A stretch of 64,000 bases of DNA from Pseudaquabacterium inlustre (GTDB lineage Bacteria > Pseudomonadota > Gammaproteobacteria > Burkholderiales > Burkholderiaceae_C), in contig NZ_JBBUTH010000003.1 of assembly GCF_038066595.1 (NCBI RefSeq), forward strand, positions 586,013 to 650,012. Direction: 5' to 3'. Each line of letters starts with the position of its first letter. Position 1 is the first letter of the stretch. The translations under genes were made by a program, and so were the position numbers. Below, in pieces: positions 53,073-64,000 of the stretch. The notes below the pieces were generated by a model. The model was not told the DNA's origin, did not search any database, and was given only the letters and a program-made list of their open reading frames with translations.

Positions 53073-54564
53073 CGACCGCGCGGCGCAGCAGCGGGCCCAC
53101 GGCCCGCGCCGCCGCCTGCAGCGCCGCCGCTTCGTAGGCGGCATGCCCGAACAGCCAGCCGCGCCGCGGCGCAGCCACGGTGTAGCGCGACAGCGGCGCC
53201 AGCAGCACGCCGCGCCGGGCGGCGGCCGCGCTCACGGTCGCGTCGTCCACCGCAGACGCCACCTCGGCGCACAGGTGCATGCCGTGTTCGGCGGCCGTCA
53301 GTTGCAGCGCGCCGTGCGTGGCCTCGGCCAGGGCCTGCACCATCACCGCCTGGCGCTGCGCATACAGCTCGCGCATGCGCCGCAGGTGGCGCAGCAGATG
53401 GCCCTCGGCGATGAAGCGCGCCAGCACCGCCTGGGCCTCGCCGGGGCTGTGCCGGTCGCTCAGCGCCTTGGCCGCGGCAAAGGCCGGCATCAGCGTCGCC
53501 GGCAGCACCAGAAAGCCCAGGCGCAGGCCCGGGTGCAGCGTCTTCGAGAAGGTGCCCACGTAGATCACGCGGCCGTCGTGCGGCAGGCTGGTCAGCGCCG
53601 GCATGCGGTGCGCGCCGTACTGGAACTCACCGTCGTAGTCGTCCTCGACGATCCAGGCCCCGGCCTCGCGCGCCCAGTCGATCAGCGCCAGCCGGCGTGC
53701 CAGGCTCATGCGCAGGCCCAACGGGAACTGGTGCGTGGGCGTCACCACCGCCAGGCGCGCGGCGGGCCAGCGCTCGCGCGCCACATCCAGCGCCAGGCCT
53801 TCGGCATCCACCGGCACCGGGCACACGCGGGCGCCGTGGCCCACCAGGCTGGCGCGGATGCCGGGATAGCCGGGGTCCTCCACCCACACCGGGTCGCCGG
53901 CATCCAGCAGCAGCCGCGCCACCAGGTCGATGGCCTGCTGCGAGCCGGCGGTCACCAGCACCTGGCCCGGCTCGCAGCGCACGCCGCGCGAGGCCCACAG
54001 CCATTGCGCGATGGCTTCGCGCAACGCCGGCGTGCCGGCCGGATCGAGGTACTGCGCCTGGGCCTGGCGCTGCGCCGGGCCATGGCCGCGCGCCAGCCGG
54101 TCCCACAGCGCGAACGGAAAGCGCGCCACCTCGGGCGCACCGATGCGAAAGGGCAGGGCCGCGGTCAGCGGCGGCTGCCAGCGCAGCGCCGTGTCGGCGA
54201 TCAGCCGGCCGCGCTCAGACAAGGCCAGCATCGGCGCCGCGATGCCGGCGCCGGGCCGGGCCGCAAGCCCTGGCGCGGTCGGCGCGGGCCCGGCCGGCAA
54301 TGCCGCGAGGCCCGGCCGCAGCGCCGCGAGGTCCTCGGCCACATAGCTGCCGTCGCCGACACGGCCGCGCACATAGCCCTCGGCCTGCAGCCGCGCCATG
54401 GCCCACAGCACGGTGTTGCGGCCCACGCCCAGGGCCTGCGCCTGCTCGCGCGTGGGCGGCAGCCGCGTGCCGGGCGCGAAGCTGCCCTGCTCGATGGCCG
54501 CGCGCAGTTGGCGGTACACCTGCAGCCGCTTGGGCACGGCGGCTTTGGTTCCCTGCGCACGCAT
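53059..54564 (-). CDS. MocR/PdxR-type GntR regulator with aminotransferase domain
   Basis: This encodes 501 residues. An N-terminal GntR winged helix (YRQLRAAIEQGSFAPGTRLP, PTREQAQALGVGRNTV) is joined by an Ala-rich linker to a class I aminotransferase-like domain. The PLP lysine is K341 in VGTFSKTLHPGLRLGF. MocR proteins usually sense PLP or GABA-like ligands and control neighbouring genes. It is divergent from the OsmC gene, with 85 bases between, so it probably regulates osmC-paiB or itself. Confidence 0.92.
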   Translation of the reverse strand: MRAQGTKAAVPKRLQVYRQLRAAIEQGSFAPGTRLPPTREQAQALGVGRNTVLWAMARLQAEGYVRGRVGDGSYVAEDLAALRPGLAALPAGPAPTAPGLAARPGAGIAAPMLALSERGRLIADTALRWQPPLTAALPFRIGAPEVARFPFALWDRLARGHGPAQRQAQAQYLDPAGTPALREAIAQWLWASRGVRCEPGQVLVTAGSQQAIDLVARLLLDAGDPVWVEDPGYPGIRASLVGHGARVCPVPVDAEGLALDVARERWPAARLAVVTPTHQFPLGLRMSLARRLALIDWAREAGAWIVEDDYDGEFQYGAHRMPALTSLPHDGRVIYVGTFSKTLHPGLRLGFLVLPATLMPAFAAAKALSDRHSPGEAQAVLARFIAEGHLLRHLRRMRELYAQRQAVMVQALAEATHGALQLTAAEHGMHLCAEVASAVDDATVSAAAARRGVLLAPLSRYTVAAPRRGWLFGHAAYEAAALQAAARAVGPLLRRAVVSTA

Positions 54565-54649
54565 CAATTGGCTCCTTGCATTGCCGGATTATTCGCTACG
54601 CTGGCAAGCCATTGCAGCCGCCGCCTGCGCCTCCGAGCGCCGTCTTCCG

Positions 54650-55195
54650 ATGTCCCACTACACCGCCACCATCGCCTGGCAGCGCGATGCGCAGCCCTTC
54701 ACCGACCGGCGCTACAGCCGCGCCCACCGCTGGCACTTCGACGGTGGCATCGACCTGCCGGCCTCGTCGTCGCCGCAGGTGGTGCCGCTGCCGATGTCCG
54801 ACGCCTCGGCGGTCGATCCCGAGGAGGCCTTCGTCGCCGCGCTGTCGAGCTGCCACCTGCTGTGGTTCCTGGACCTGGCCTGCCGTGCCGGCTGGGTGGT
54901 GGACGACTACCGCGACGAGGCCAGCGGCACGCTGGCGCGCGATGCCCAGGGCCGCCTGGCCATGACCGAGGTGACGCTGCGCCCGCGTGTGCGCTGGGCC
55001 GGCGACCGCCAGCCCGATGCTGCCGAGGTGCTGCGCCTGCACCATGCGGCGCACGAGGCCTGCTTCATCGCGAACTCGGTGCGCAGCGAGGTGCGCTGCG
55101 AGCCGCAGTTCGACGGGCCGATCGCTGAGACCCACACTGCGGCGCAGCCCGTAGCCCACCCCGCAGCCCACCCCTTGTCGCCGGAGACCCGCTGA
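54650..55195 (+). CDS. OsmC/Ohr family peroxiredoxin
   Basis: This encodes 181 residues; ATG 54650 opens MSHYTATIAWQRDAQPFTDR. The two reactive cysteines are in ALSSCHLLWFLDLACRAG (first cysteine) and HEACFIANSVRSEV (second). The family reduces organic hydroperoxides in the cytoplasm. The C-terminal 25 residues are His/Ala/Pro-rich. The stop overlaps the paiB ATG (TGATG). Confidence 0.9.
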   Translation: MSHYTATIAWQRDAQPFTDRRYSRAHRWHFDGGIDLPASSSPQVVPLPMSDASAVDPEEAFVAALSSCHLLWFLDLACRAGWVVDDYRDEASGTLARDAQGRLAMTEVTLRPRVRWAGDRQPDAAEVLRLHHAAHEACFIANSVRSEVRCEPQFDGPIAETHTAAQPVAHPAAHPLSPETR

Positions 55196-55751
55196 TGTAC
55201 CTGCCCCGCCATTTCGAGGAAGTCCGGCCCGAGGCGCTGCAGGCGCTGATGCAGGCCCATCCGATGGGCCTGCTGGTCACGGCCGGCGCGCAGGGCGCGC
55301 CGGTGGCCGATGCGCTGCCCTTCCTGTACGAGCCGCCGTCCGCCGATGCGCCGCAGGGCCGGCTGCTGGCCCATGTGGCGCGCGCCAATCCGCTGTGGCA
55401 GGCGGCGCAGGGGCGCGAGGTGCTGGTGGTGTTCCAGGGGCCGCAGGGCTATGTCTCGCCGGGCTGGTATCCCAGCAAGGCCGAGCACGGCAAGGTGGTG
55501 CCGACCTGGAACTACGCCATGGTGCAGGCCCGCGGCACACTGCGCGCGATCGATGACGCCGCGGCGGCGCGCGACGTGGTCGAGCGCCTGACGGCCCGCC
55601 ACGAGGCCCCGATGCCGGCGCCCTGGGCGGTGGCCGATGCGCCGGCCGACTACCTGGCCGCGATGCTGCGCGCCATCGTCGCCATCGAGATCCCGCTCAG
55701 CGCGCTGACGGGCAAGTTCAAGCTCAGCCAGAACCGCAGCGAGGCCGAGCG

Positions 55752-58100
<2,349 letters not shown>

Positions 58101-58135
58101 GGTGGGGGGGGGTGGCGCGGCGGGCTGCCCGCCAC

Positions 58136-58795
58136 TCAGGGCTTCTTCTCCAGCCGCATCGTGTCACCGTCGCGGCGCATCGTGAAGCGGTCGAGGAAGC
58201 TGTTGCCCAGCAGGATCACCGGCATCTCGGCCGGCAGCACGGTGGCGCGCACGTTCATCACCTCCACGCCGGCGATCTTCACCGAACTGAGGGTCAGGCT
58301 GTGCACGGGCACCAGGCCGTTGGCGGTCATGCTCTGGCCGCGCTGGCCGCTCTTCCAGTCCAGCCCGATGCGGTTGGCCTCGGACTGGCTCAGCGCCACG
58401 GTGGTGGCGCCGGTGTCGACGGTGAACTGCACCGTGCGGCCGTTGATCGTGCCGGTGGCGACGAAGTGCCCGCCCTCGCTGGCCGGCAGCACGATCACGT
58501 TGCCGACGGACGGTGTGCTGGCGCCGATGCCCACCTGGGCCGGCGAGGCGCCCAGCCGCAGCAGCTGGCGCTGGCCGCCGACCTCGACCTCGGCCTCGCC
58601 ATCGCCCAGGCGCCGCAGCGTGACGCCGCGTGCCGACGCGCCGACCGCCAGGGTCTGCGGCTGGCCGTCGATCAGCAGCAGCGCGCGGCCGTTGCCCATG
58701 CTGCCGGCCAGCGACACGCTCTGCGCCCCGGCCAGCACGGGTGCCAGGACCAGGGCGCCCATCGCCAGCCAGGATCGCGGCCAGGATGGCGCCAT
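58136..58795 (-). CDS. Retropepsin-like aspartic protease
   Basis: This encodes 219 residues; ATG 58795 opens MAPSWPRSWLAMGALVLAP, a signal sequence or anchor (TTG 58807 is an alternative). A single DTGAT at D127 (FTVDTGATTVALS) and the second-half ILLGNSFLDRF fit TIGR02281-type clan AA aspartic proteases, which work as dimers, probably in the periplasm. It follows yajQ by 8 bases. Confidence 0.88.
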   Translation of the reverse strand: MAPSWPRSWLAMGALVLAPVLAGAQSVSLAGSMGNGRALLLIDGQPQTLAVGASARGVTLRRLGDGEAEVEVGGQRQLLRLGASPAQVGIGASTPSVGNVIVLPASEGGHFVATGTINGRTVQFTVDTGATTVALSQSEANRIGLDWKSGQRGQSMTANGLVPVHSLTLSSVKIAGVEVMNVRATVLPAEMPVILLGNSFLDRFTMRRDGDTMRLEKKP

Positions 58796-58803
58796 GCGTG
58801 CGC

Positions 58804-59304
58804 TCAATCCCTGAAGTTGTTGAAGGCCAGCGGGAAGTCGGTGACGTCCTTCTTCAGCAGCGCCATCGTGGCCTGCAGGTCGTCGCGCTTGGCGCCGGTG
58901 ACGCGCACCGTGTCACCCTGGATCGCGGCCTGCACCTTGAGCTTGCTCTGCTTGACGATGCCCTGGATCTTCTTGGCGGTGTCGCTGTCGATGCCCTGGC
59001 GCACCTTGAGCACCTGGCGCACCTTGTCGCCGCCCATCTTCTCGATCTTGGCGGTCAGGTCGAGGAAGCGCACGTCGACGCCGCGCTTGGTCAGCTTGGC
59101 CAGCAGCACGTCGCGCACCTGGCCGATCTGGAAATCGCTGTCGGCATGCAGCTCGAGCGAGCGGTCCTTGCCCTGCTCGGTGCTTTCGATGCGGGCCGAC
59201 GAGCCCTTGAAATCGAAGCGCGTGCCGATTTCCTTGTTGCTCTGGTCGACCGCGTTGCGCAGCTCCACGAGGTTGGGTTCGAGAACGGTGTCGAAGCTGG
59301 GCAT
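58804..59304 (-). CDS. yajQ: YajQ family cyclic di-GMP-binding protein
   Basis: This encodes 166 residues with the family start MPSFDTVLEPNLVELRNAVD, then GTRFDFKGSSARIE and KTLTKRGVDVR-like elements (LTKRGVDVRFLDL), ending ALLKKDVTDFPLAFNNFRD. Some YajQ proteins bind cyclic di-GMP and control transcription; others bind nucleotides or RNA. It is followed by the retropepsin gene on the same strand. Confidence 0.94.
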   Translation of the reverse strand: MPSFDTVLEPNLVELRNAVDQSNKEIGTRFDFKGSSARIESTEQGKDRSLELHADSDFQIGQVRDVLLAKLTKRGVDVRFLDLTAKIEKMGGDKVRQVLKVRQGIDSDTAKKIQGIVKQSKLKVQAAIQGDTVRVTGAKRDDLQATMALLKKDVTDFPLAFNNFRD

Positions 59305-59444
59305 GGTGCGGGCGGAGTCCGGTCGGTGTCAGAGCGTGAAAATTTTGCCATGCGGCGCTGCCGCACCGTGGCGCGACGACCGGGCTGGGGGTGGTGCCGG
59401 TGCGGGGACCGCCGATGGGGCCGCTGGTGGGGCCGGCCGCGCGA

Positions 59445-61886
59445 TCAGAGGAAGCCCATGCGTTGCAGCAGGCCGCGCGCGGTCTGCAGCCGGTCGCGCA
59501 GCAGCTGGGCGGTGGCGGCGCACTGCTCGGCCGACCAGCTGGCACCGTGCAGTTCGGTCTCGCGCACGGTCTCGTTCACCGCGCGCAGGCCCAGGCTGGC
59601 CGCGCTGCCCTTGATGGCATGGGCCAGCGGGCGCAGGCGCTCGGCCTGCCCGGCGTCCAGCGCGGCCAGCAGGGCGGCCTGGCTGCCCGACTCGTCGGCA
59701 AAAAAGCCCTCCAGCACCGTGCGGTAGCCGTTCAGCGACACGCCGACGCAGACCTCGCCGATGATGGCCATGTCCAGCTGCGCCACCACATCGGCCGCGC
59801 GGTAGCGTCGGCGCGGCGCGGCCGCCGACGTGGCCGCCGACGTGGCTGTTGGTGCATCGGCCGCAGGCGGTGCGGGCTGCAGGGGGCGGGGGGCGGGCAG
59901 GGTGCTGGCTTTCGACACGGCGATGGCTGGCTGGCTGGGCGCCGCGGATGGCGGCGCCTGCACCGCAGTATCCGCCTGTTGCGGTGCCGGCGGCGCGGCG
60001 TCCACCGACCTGAGCAGGGGGGCAGCGGCCCGCCAGCGGGCGCCGAACTGGCGCACCAGCAGTCGCTCGATGTCTTCGGGCCGCACCGGCTTGGACAGGA
60101 AATGGTCCATGCCGGCGGCCAGGGCCCGCTCCCGCGTCTCGGGGAAGGCGTCGGCGGTCAGCGCCACCACCGGCACCTGGCCGGCCGGCGGCGGCAGCGC
60201 GCGCAGCGCCCGGGTGGTCTCCAGGCCGTCGCGCACCGGCATGTGCAGGTCCATGAACACCAGGTCGGGGTGCTCCAGCTGCACGGTGGCCAGCGCCTCC
60301 ACGCCGTCGGCGGCCAGCAGCACCTCGTGGCCCATGCGCTCCAGCAGCAGCGCCATCACGCGGCGGTTGACCGGGTGGTCGTCGGCCACCAGCAGGCGCA
60401 AGCGGGTGCCCGCGGGCGGCTCGCCACCATCGTCGGCTGCGGCCGGGGCGGGCGGCGCGGCGTCGGTGGGTGGCGGGCATTCGCGCAGCGTCAGGCTCAG
60501 CGTGAAGCGCGATCCCTCGCCCGGACTGCTGCGCACGGTGATGTCGCCGCCCATGCGGCGCGCCAGGTTGCGCGAGATCTCCAGCCCCAGGCCCGTGCCG
60601 CCGTAGCGCCGCGCGGTGCCGGTGTCGCCCTGGGCGAAGCGCTGGAACAGCCGCGCCTGCATCGCGTCGTCCATGCCGATGCCGGTGTCGCTGACCTCGA
60701 AGTCCAGCGTCACCAGGCCGTCGGCGCCCACGGGGGCCGGGCCGCGCGTGACGCGCAAGGCCACCTGGCCGCGCTCGGTGAACTTCACCGCATTGGCCAC
60801 CAGGTTGAACAGGATCTGCTTAAGCCGCTTGGCATCGGCCACCACGCCGGCCGGCACGTCGGCGCCGCGCTCGACCTGCATCGCCAGGCCCTTGGCACCG
60901 GCCGCGGCGGCCATCGGCACGCGCACCTCCTCGAGCAGGCGCGACAACGCCAGCGGCTCGGGGTGCATGTCGAGCCGGCCCGACTCGAGCTTGGAGATGT
61001 CGAGGATGTCGTTGAGCAGCTCCAGCAGGTGCGTGGCCGACTCGCGTGCGGTGCGCAGCTGGTCGGCCTGCTCGGGGCTCAGCGGGCTGCGCTCCAGCAC
61101 CGCCAGCATGCCCAGCATGCCGTTGAAGGGCGTGCGCAACTCGTGGCTCATGTTGGCCAGGAAGGCGCTCTTGGCCTGGCTGGCGCTCTCGGCCTCCAGC
61201 CGGGCCTGCTGCAGGTGGTCGGCCAGCTGCTCCAGCTCGCCGCGGCGGCGGCGCAGCGCGGCCGCCTGGCGGGCGGTGAGCATCGCGAAGGCCAGCGTCA
61301 GCACGCTCTGGAAGGCGGTGAGGCCGATGGCCACCTGGCTCTGGTCGCGCACGGCCTCGTTGCGGCGCGCGATCTGCGCCGCCACGATCTGGTTGGACAG
61401 CAGCGACAGGTCGTGGATCGGGTCGTACAGCGGTTCCAGCTCGTCGAGGACGGCGCGCAGCTGGGCGGGCTTCAGCGGGCCCCGGGCGCCCTCGGCCAGC
61501 ACCGCGTCGTGGTGGGCCACGAAGGCCTGCAGCGCGGCGATGGTGCGCTCATGGTCGGCACCGATCTCGACGATGGTGCGGGTGCGCGCCGGGTCCACCA
61601 GCGGCAGGCGGCTGGCGAACAGCTCGTAGCGGAAACGCAGCGTGTCGCTGTCGTCGCGCTCGGGGTGGCGCTCGGCGTCGCGCAGCTTGTCGCGCAGCAG
61701 CAGGTATTCGCTCTCCAGCTGGAAGAAGCTCCAGACCAGGTTGTCACCGTCGTAGCGCACCGAGCTCGACAGCAGCGCCACCTGGCGGTACTGGATGAAG
61801 GCGATGGCGGCAAAGGCCAGCACCAGGCCCATGCCGATCACCAGCAGCCAGGGCGATCGGCGCCCGGCGCCGGTGGTGGTGTTCAC
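59445..61886 (-). CDS. Hybrid histidine kinase with receiver and Hpt domains
   Basis: This encodes 813 residues from GTG 61886, overlapping the upstream stop (GTGA). Two membrane segments (about residues 13-30 and 183-203) flank a helical periplasmic sensor. HisKA has H248 in FLANMSHELRTPFNGMLGML. HATPase_c (NLVANAVKFTERG, GGTGLGLEI) comes next. A receiver has D546 in DLVFMDLHMPVRDG, and the Hpt domain has H756 in LAHAIKGSAASLGLRAV. Phosphate would pass His-Asp-His to an unlinked regulator. The coupled molybdopterin-fold protein may be the periplasmic input. Confidence 0.92.
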   Translation of the reverse strand: MNTTTGAGRRSPWLLVIGMGLVLAFAAIAFIQYRQVALLSSSVRYDGDNLVWSFFQLESEYLLLRDKLRDAERHPERDDSDTLRFRYELFASRLPLVDPARTRTIVEIGADHERTIAALQAFVAHHDAVLAEGARGPLKPAQLRAVLDELEPLYDPIHDLSLLSNQIVAAQIARRNEAVRDQSQVAIGLTAFQSVLTLAFAMLTARQAAALRRRRGELEQLADHLQQARLEAESASQAKSAFLANMSHELRTPFNGMLGMLAVLERSPLSPEQADQLRTARESATHLLELLNDILDISKLESGRLDMHPEPLALSRLLEEVRVPMAAAAGAKGLAMQVERGADVPAGVVADAKRLKQILFNLVANAVKFTERGQVALRVTRGPAPVGADGLVTLDFEVSDTGIGMDDAMQARLFQRFAQGDTGTARRYGGTGLGLEISRNLARRMGGDITVRSSPGEGSRFTLSLTLRECPPPTDAAPPAPAAADDGGEPPAGTRLRLLVADDHPVNRRVMALLLERMGHEVLLAADGVEALATVQLEHPDLVFMDLHMPVRDGLETTRALRALPPPAGQVPVVALTADAFPETRERALAAGMDHFLSKPVRPEDIERLLVRQFGARWRAAAPLLRSVDAAPPAPQQADTAVQAPPSAAPSQPAIAVSKASTLPAPRPLQPAPPAADAPTATSAATSAAAPRRRYRAADVVAQLDMAIIGEVCVGVSLNGYRTVLEGFFADESGSQAALLAALDAGQAERLRPLAHAIKGSAASLGLRAVNETVRETELHGASWSAEQCAATAQLLRDRLQTARGLLQRMGFL

Positions 61887-62437
61887 TTCACCTCGAGGGC
61901 GCGGAGCTGCCAGGCCGAGCGGCTGTAGTAGCGCTCCTGGCGCAGCTCGGCGCTTTCGTCGAAGTTGTAGATGATGAACAGCGGGCCCTTCTCACGCAGC
62001 GACATCGGCTTGTCGTCCAGCCGCGTGGCCAGGATCATCTTGAAGGTGCGCGCATCCTCGGCCGGGATCTCGGCCTTGTAGTTGTTCAGCGCCACGGCCT
62101 TCAGCGTCTTGGCGCCCTGGGCACCCGCGGCGGCCAGCACGTCGCGCAGCAGCGGGCCCGAAAAGCGCCGCGGTGTCTTGAACCAGGGCGTGGCCGTGGT
62201 GAAGGCATGCTGCGGCAGCGCGTCCAGCATGGCCAGGTCGAAATCGGCTCCGGCCGGTCCGTTGGTGACCGTGACCGCACCGCTGACGGTCAGCAGCACC
62301 TTGCCGGCCGGCGCATCCAGCGCCAGCGCGGGCAAGCCGCCCAGCAGGCCGGCCAGCGCCAGCAGCGCCTCGCGGCGGCCAGGCAGGCGGGCTGCGTGGG
62401 CACGGGCTTGATCGGGGTGGGCGGGCTGGCGGCTCAT
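61883..62437 (-). CDS. Molybdopterin-binding-fold (SUOX-like) periplasmic protein
   Basis: This encodes 184 residues; ATG 62437 opens MSRQPAHPDQARAHAA. An Arg-Arg followed by a hydrophobic run (GRREALLALAGLLGG) could be a Tat or Sec signal. The mature part resembles one oxidoreductase molybdopterin-binding domain (PWFKTPRRFSGPLLRDVLAA, LKAVALNNYKAEIPAEDA, GPLFIIYNFDE). It is too short to be a full enzyme. No Cys appears in the mature region, so Mo coordination as in SUOX is unlikely. The stop overlaps the hybrid kinase GTG. Confidence 0.75.
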   Translation of the reverse strand: MSRQPAHPDQARAHAARLPGRREALLALAGLLGGLPALALDAPAGKVLLTVSGAVTVTNGPAGADFDLAMLDALPQHAFTTATPWFKTPRRFSGPLLRDVLAAAGAQGAKTLKAVALNNYKAEIPAEDARTFKMILATRLDDKPMSLREKGPLFIIYNFDESAELRQERYYSRSAWQLRALEVK

Positions 62438-62717
62438 GGTGGGGCAGCGGTCGGATCGGTCGATGGGAGGTGGCCCGAGCCGACGACACAGGCCGCCGAT
62501 GGGTACCGGAAACACGAGGCAGACCGCCCGCGCAGGACTGCGCATAGCGGCCACAGTGTGCCATCGGGCAAGACCGACACCTCGACAGTGGGCGAGGGAA
62601 ATGCCTGACTGTCACTGATTTTGCCGATTTCCCCGGTTCCGCAGGTATGAATTCTGTCAATTTGCCGGCGCTACCGTGTCCGGCGGGCAGGCGGCGGGGC
62701 TGGGCGAAAATGGCGGC
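62438..62717. other. Divergent intergenic region
   Basis: This 280-base gap lies between the molybdopterin-fold gene (-) and murB (+). It includes a short, less GC-rich stretch at about 62615-62665. I see no gene, strong hairpin or convincing promoter pair. Confidence 0.6.
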
Positions 62718-63770
62718 ATGTCTCTTGCCCCGTCCGCGCTGGCGATCGAGCAGGCCGCCAGCCTGCGCGACTACAACACCTTCGGCCTGCCGGCCGTGGC
62801 CCGCACGCTGGTGCACATCCGCGGCGATGCCGATGTGCGCCGCCTGCTCGAACACCCCGAATGGGGCATGGCGCCCAAGCTGGTGCTGGGCGGCGGCAGC
62901 AACATCGTGCTGACGCGCGATCCGCAGGCCGTGGTGCTGCACGTGGCGGTGGCCGGCCGGCGCCTGGTGGCCGAGACCGACGACGCCTGGATCGTCGAAT
63001 TCGGCGCCGGCGAGCGCTGGCACGACGCCGTGGCCTGGACGCTGGACAACGGCTGGCCGGGCCTGGAGAACATGGCACTGATCCCCGGCACCGTGGGTGC
63101 CGCACCGGTGCAGAACATCGGCGCCTACGGGCTGGAACTGGCCGACCGCTTCCACAGCCTGGACGCGGTGGACCTGATCACCGGCCGCACCGTGACGCTG
63201 GACCACGCGGCCTGCCGCTTCGGCTACCGTGACAGCGTGTTCAAGCGCGATGCGGCCGAAGGCGGCCTGGCCGGCAAGAGCGTGATCACCCGCGTGCGCC
63301 TGCGCCTGCCCAAGCCCTGGCAGCCGGTGCTGGGCTACCTGGACCTGGAACGGCGCATGGCCGAGACCGGCAACCACCAGCCCGATGCGCGCACCGTGTT
63401 CGACTGGGTGTGCGCGATCCGCCGCGCCAAGCTGCCCGACCCGGCCGTCATCGGCAACGCCGGCAGCTTCTTCAAGAACCCGGTGGTCAGCGCCGAGCAG
63501 TGCCACGACATCATCGCGCGCGACCCGCACGTGGTGCATTACGTGCTGCCCGACGGCCGCTTCAAGCTGGCCGCGGGCTGGCTGATCGACGCCTGCGGCT
63601 GGAAGGGTAAGACCATCGGCCATGCCGGCGTCTACGAAAAGCAGGCGCTGGTGCTGGTCAACCGCGGTGGCGCCACCGGGGCCGAGGTGGTGACGCTGGC
63701 GCGTGCGATCCAGGAAAGCGTCTACGGGCGGTTCGGGATTCGGCTGGAGCCGGAGCCGGTGATCCTTTGA
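62718..63770 (+). CDS. murB: UDP-N-acetylenolpyruvoylglucosamine reductase
   Basis: This encodes 350 residues; ATG 62718 opens MSLAPSALAIEQAASLRDYN. FAD-binding elements are GGGSNIVL and PGTVGAAPVQNIGAYG; RDSVFKR carries the active-site region, and AVIGNAGSFFKNPVVS carries the catalytic Ser. It is the type I MurB, reducing UDP-GlcNAc-enolpyruvate in peptidoglycan synthesis. An in-frame GTG extension exists but looks like non-coding sequence. Confidence 0.95.
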   Translation: MSLAPSALAIEQAASLRDYNTFGLPAVARTLVHIRGDADVRRLLEHPEWGMAPKLVLGGGSNIVLTRDPQAVVLHVAVAGRRLVAETDDAWIVEFGAGERWHDAVAWTLDNGWPGLENMALIPGTVGAAPVQNIGAYGLELADRFHSLDAVDLITGRTVTLDHAACRFGYRDSVFKRDAAEGGLAGKSVITRVRLRLPKPWQPVLGYLDLERRMAETGNHQPDARTVFDWVCAIRRAKLPDPAVIGNAGSFFKNPVVSAEQCHDIIARDPHVVHYVLPDGRFKLAAGWLIDACGWKGKTIGHAGVYEKQALVLVNRGGATGAEVVTLARAIQESVYGRFGIRLEPEPVIL

Positions 63771-63836
63771 CTTTTGGCGCGTCTGGCGTGTTGGTCTTTC
63801 CCTGACGGCTGGTTCTTCGCATTGTTCTTTGCAGCG

Positions 63837-63857
63837 CGCCGGGATTTCGCCCCGGCG
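63837..63857. repeat. Extragenic palindrome downstream of murB
   Basis: CGCCGGG and CCCGGCG form a perfect 7-base stem with loop ATTTCGC, followed by GGCGACCTACTTTCTTTT. Such a hairpin plus CTACTTTCTTTT arm is a common intergenic sequence in related genomes. The mirror half (AAAAGAAAGTAG) is missing here, probably displaced by the insertion element. Confidence 0.55.
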
Positions 63858-63881
63858 GGCGACCTACTTTCTTTTCGCGAA

Positions 63882-64000
63882 TGTTCAGACCGATGACATA
63901 GGTAACACCTGTGCCAGGACATGGGTAACGCTTTCGAGGCTGAAGCCAACGGAAGAGCCCATGGTCTGGACGGAGAGAAATACCGTGTCCCTGCGCGAGG
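63882..64000 (+). mobile_element. Left end of an IS481-like insertion sequence
   Basis: The likely end begins TGTTCAGACCGATGACATAG. Two direct copies of GACATxGGTAAC occur at 63895-63906 and 63918-63929, starts 23 bases apart, a layout expected for transposase binding sites at IS ends. A transposase-like reading frame begins 79 bases in. The right end is outside the window, so family and boundaries are inferred. Confidence 0.65.
63961..64000 (+). CDS. IS481-like transposase, N-terminal fragment
   Basis: ATG 63961 opens MVWTERNTVSLRE, cut by the window edge. The pattern (M-x-W-x-E, then S-L-R) resembles the N-terminus of IS481-family DDE transposases, which begin MPWKE/MPWTE and enter a helix-turn-helix. 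GGAAGAG lies about 5 bases upstream as a ribosome site. Only 13 residues are visible, so this rests on the N-terminus and the IS-like end before it. Confidence 0.6.
   Translation, partial: MVWTERNTVSLRE

Overview
The window is a stretch of a high-GC (roughly 70%) proteobacterial chromosome. Gene content points to Burkholderiales (Betaproteobacteria), probably a relative of Rubrivivax, Leptothrix or Ideonella. The pointers are DUF3579 beside argD-argF, DUF1841, a Bug-type (TctC-like) binding protein, rpsT divergent from murJ, the run AI-2E transporter / hda / HAD phosphatase / pcnB / folK, and yajQ near murB. It is mostly ordinary, densely packed core chromosome. The only mobile DNA I can support is the left end of an IS481-like element at the right edge.

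Layout. 1-6.1 kb: the end of a cardiolipin-synthase-like gene, a secreted protein and lipoprotein pair, an exonuclease + ATP-dependent DNA ligase pair, and a FeeM-like N-acyl amino acid synthase. 6.1-10.4 kb: acuI-type reductase (-), a histidine-rich membrane protein, a TonB-dependent receptor, and tRNA-Arg(CCT). 10.4-16.5 kb: tamA-tamB (-), outer-membrane assembly. 16.6-24.7 kb: VWA protein, thioesterase, S9 peptidase, diguanylate cyclase, GNAT, MoxR ATPase, and a divergent di-heme cytochrome c. 24.7-31.9 kb: HD-GYP phosphodiesterase, copper ATPase copA and divergent copper chaperone sharing one MerR-type operator, an oligopeptide-type binding protein, DUF1841 and a TauE exporter. 31.9-39.2 kb: KefF/KefC-like pair, ParA-like ATPase with a MaoC hydratase, orphan NarL-type regulator, YkgJ protein overlapping a Ser/Thr kinase-UspA fusion, and a metallophosphoesterase. 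39.3-46.5 kb: argF and argD (-), DUF3579, Bug protein, rpsT/murJ, SirB1. 46.5-53.1 kb: AI-2E-type permease, hda, HAD, pcnB, folK, then DUF47 + Pit phosphate transporter. 53.1-63.8 kb: MocR regulator with divergent osmC-paiB, a PAS sensor kinase, retropepsin-like protease, yajQ, hybrid kinase with a co-encoded molybdopterin-fold periplasmic protein, and murB. 63.88 kb to the end: IS left end.

Themes. Four genes relate to cyclic di-GMP or phospho-signalling modules (GGDEF, HD-GYP, YajQ, plus three two-component proteins with no adjacent partner). Many pairs are translationally coupled through ATGA, TGATG or GTGA overlaps. No intergenic gap exceeds 300 bases. I found no CRISPR array, prophage, or cluster that I would call a wholly new system. 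The best leads are the copper operator with an apparently leaderless copA, the kinase-UspA/YkgJ pair, the molybdopterin-fold protein coupled to a hybrid kinase, the histidine-rich protein before the TonB receptor, and a post-stop palindromic repeat seen twice.
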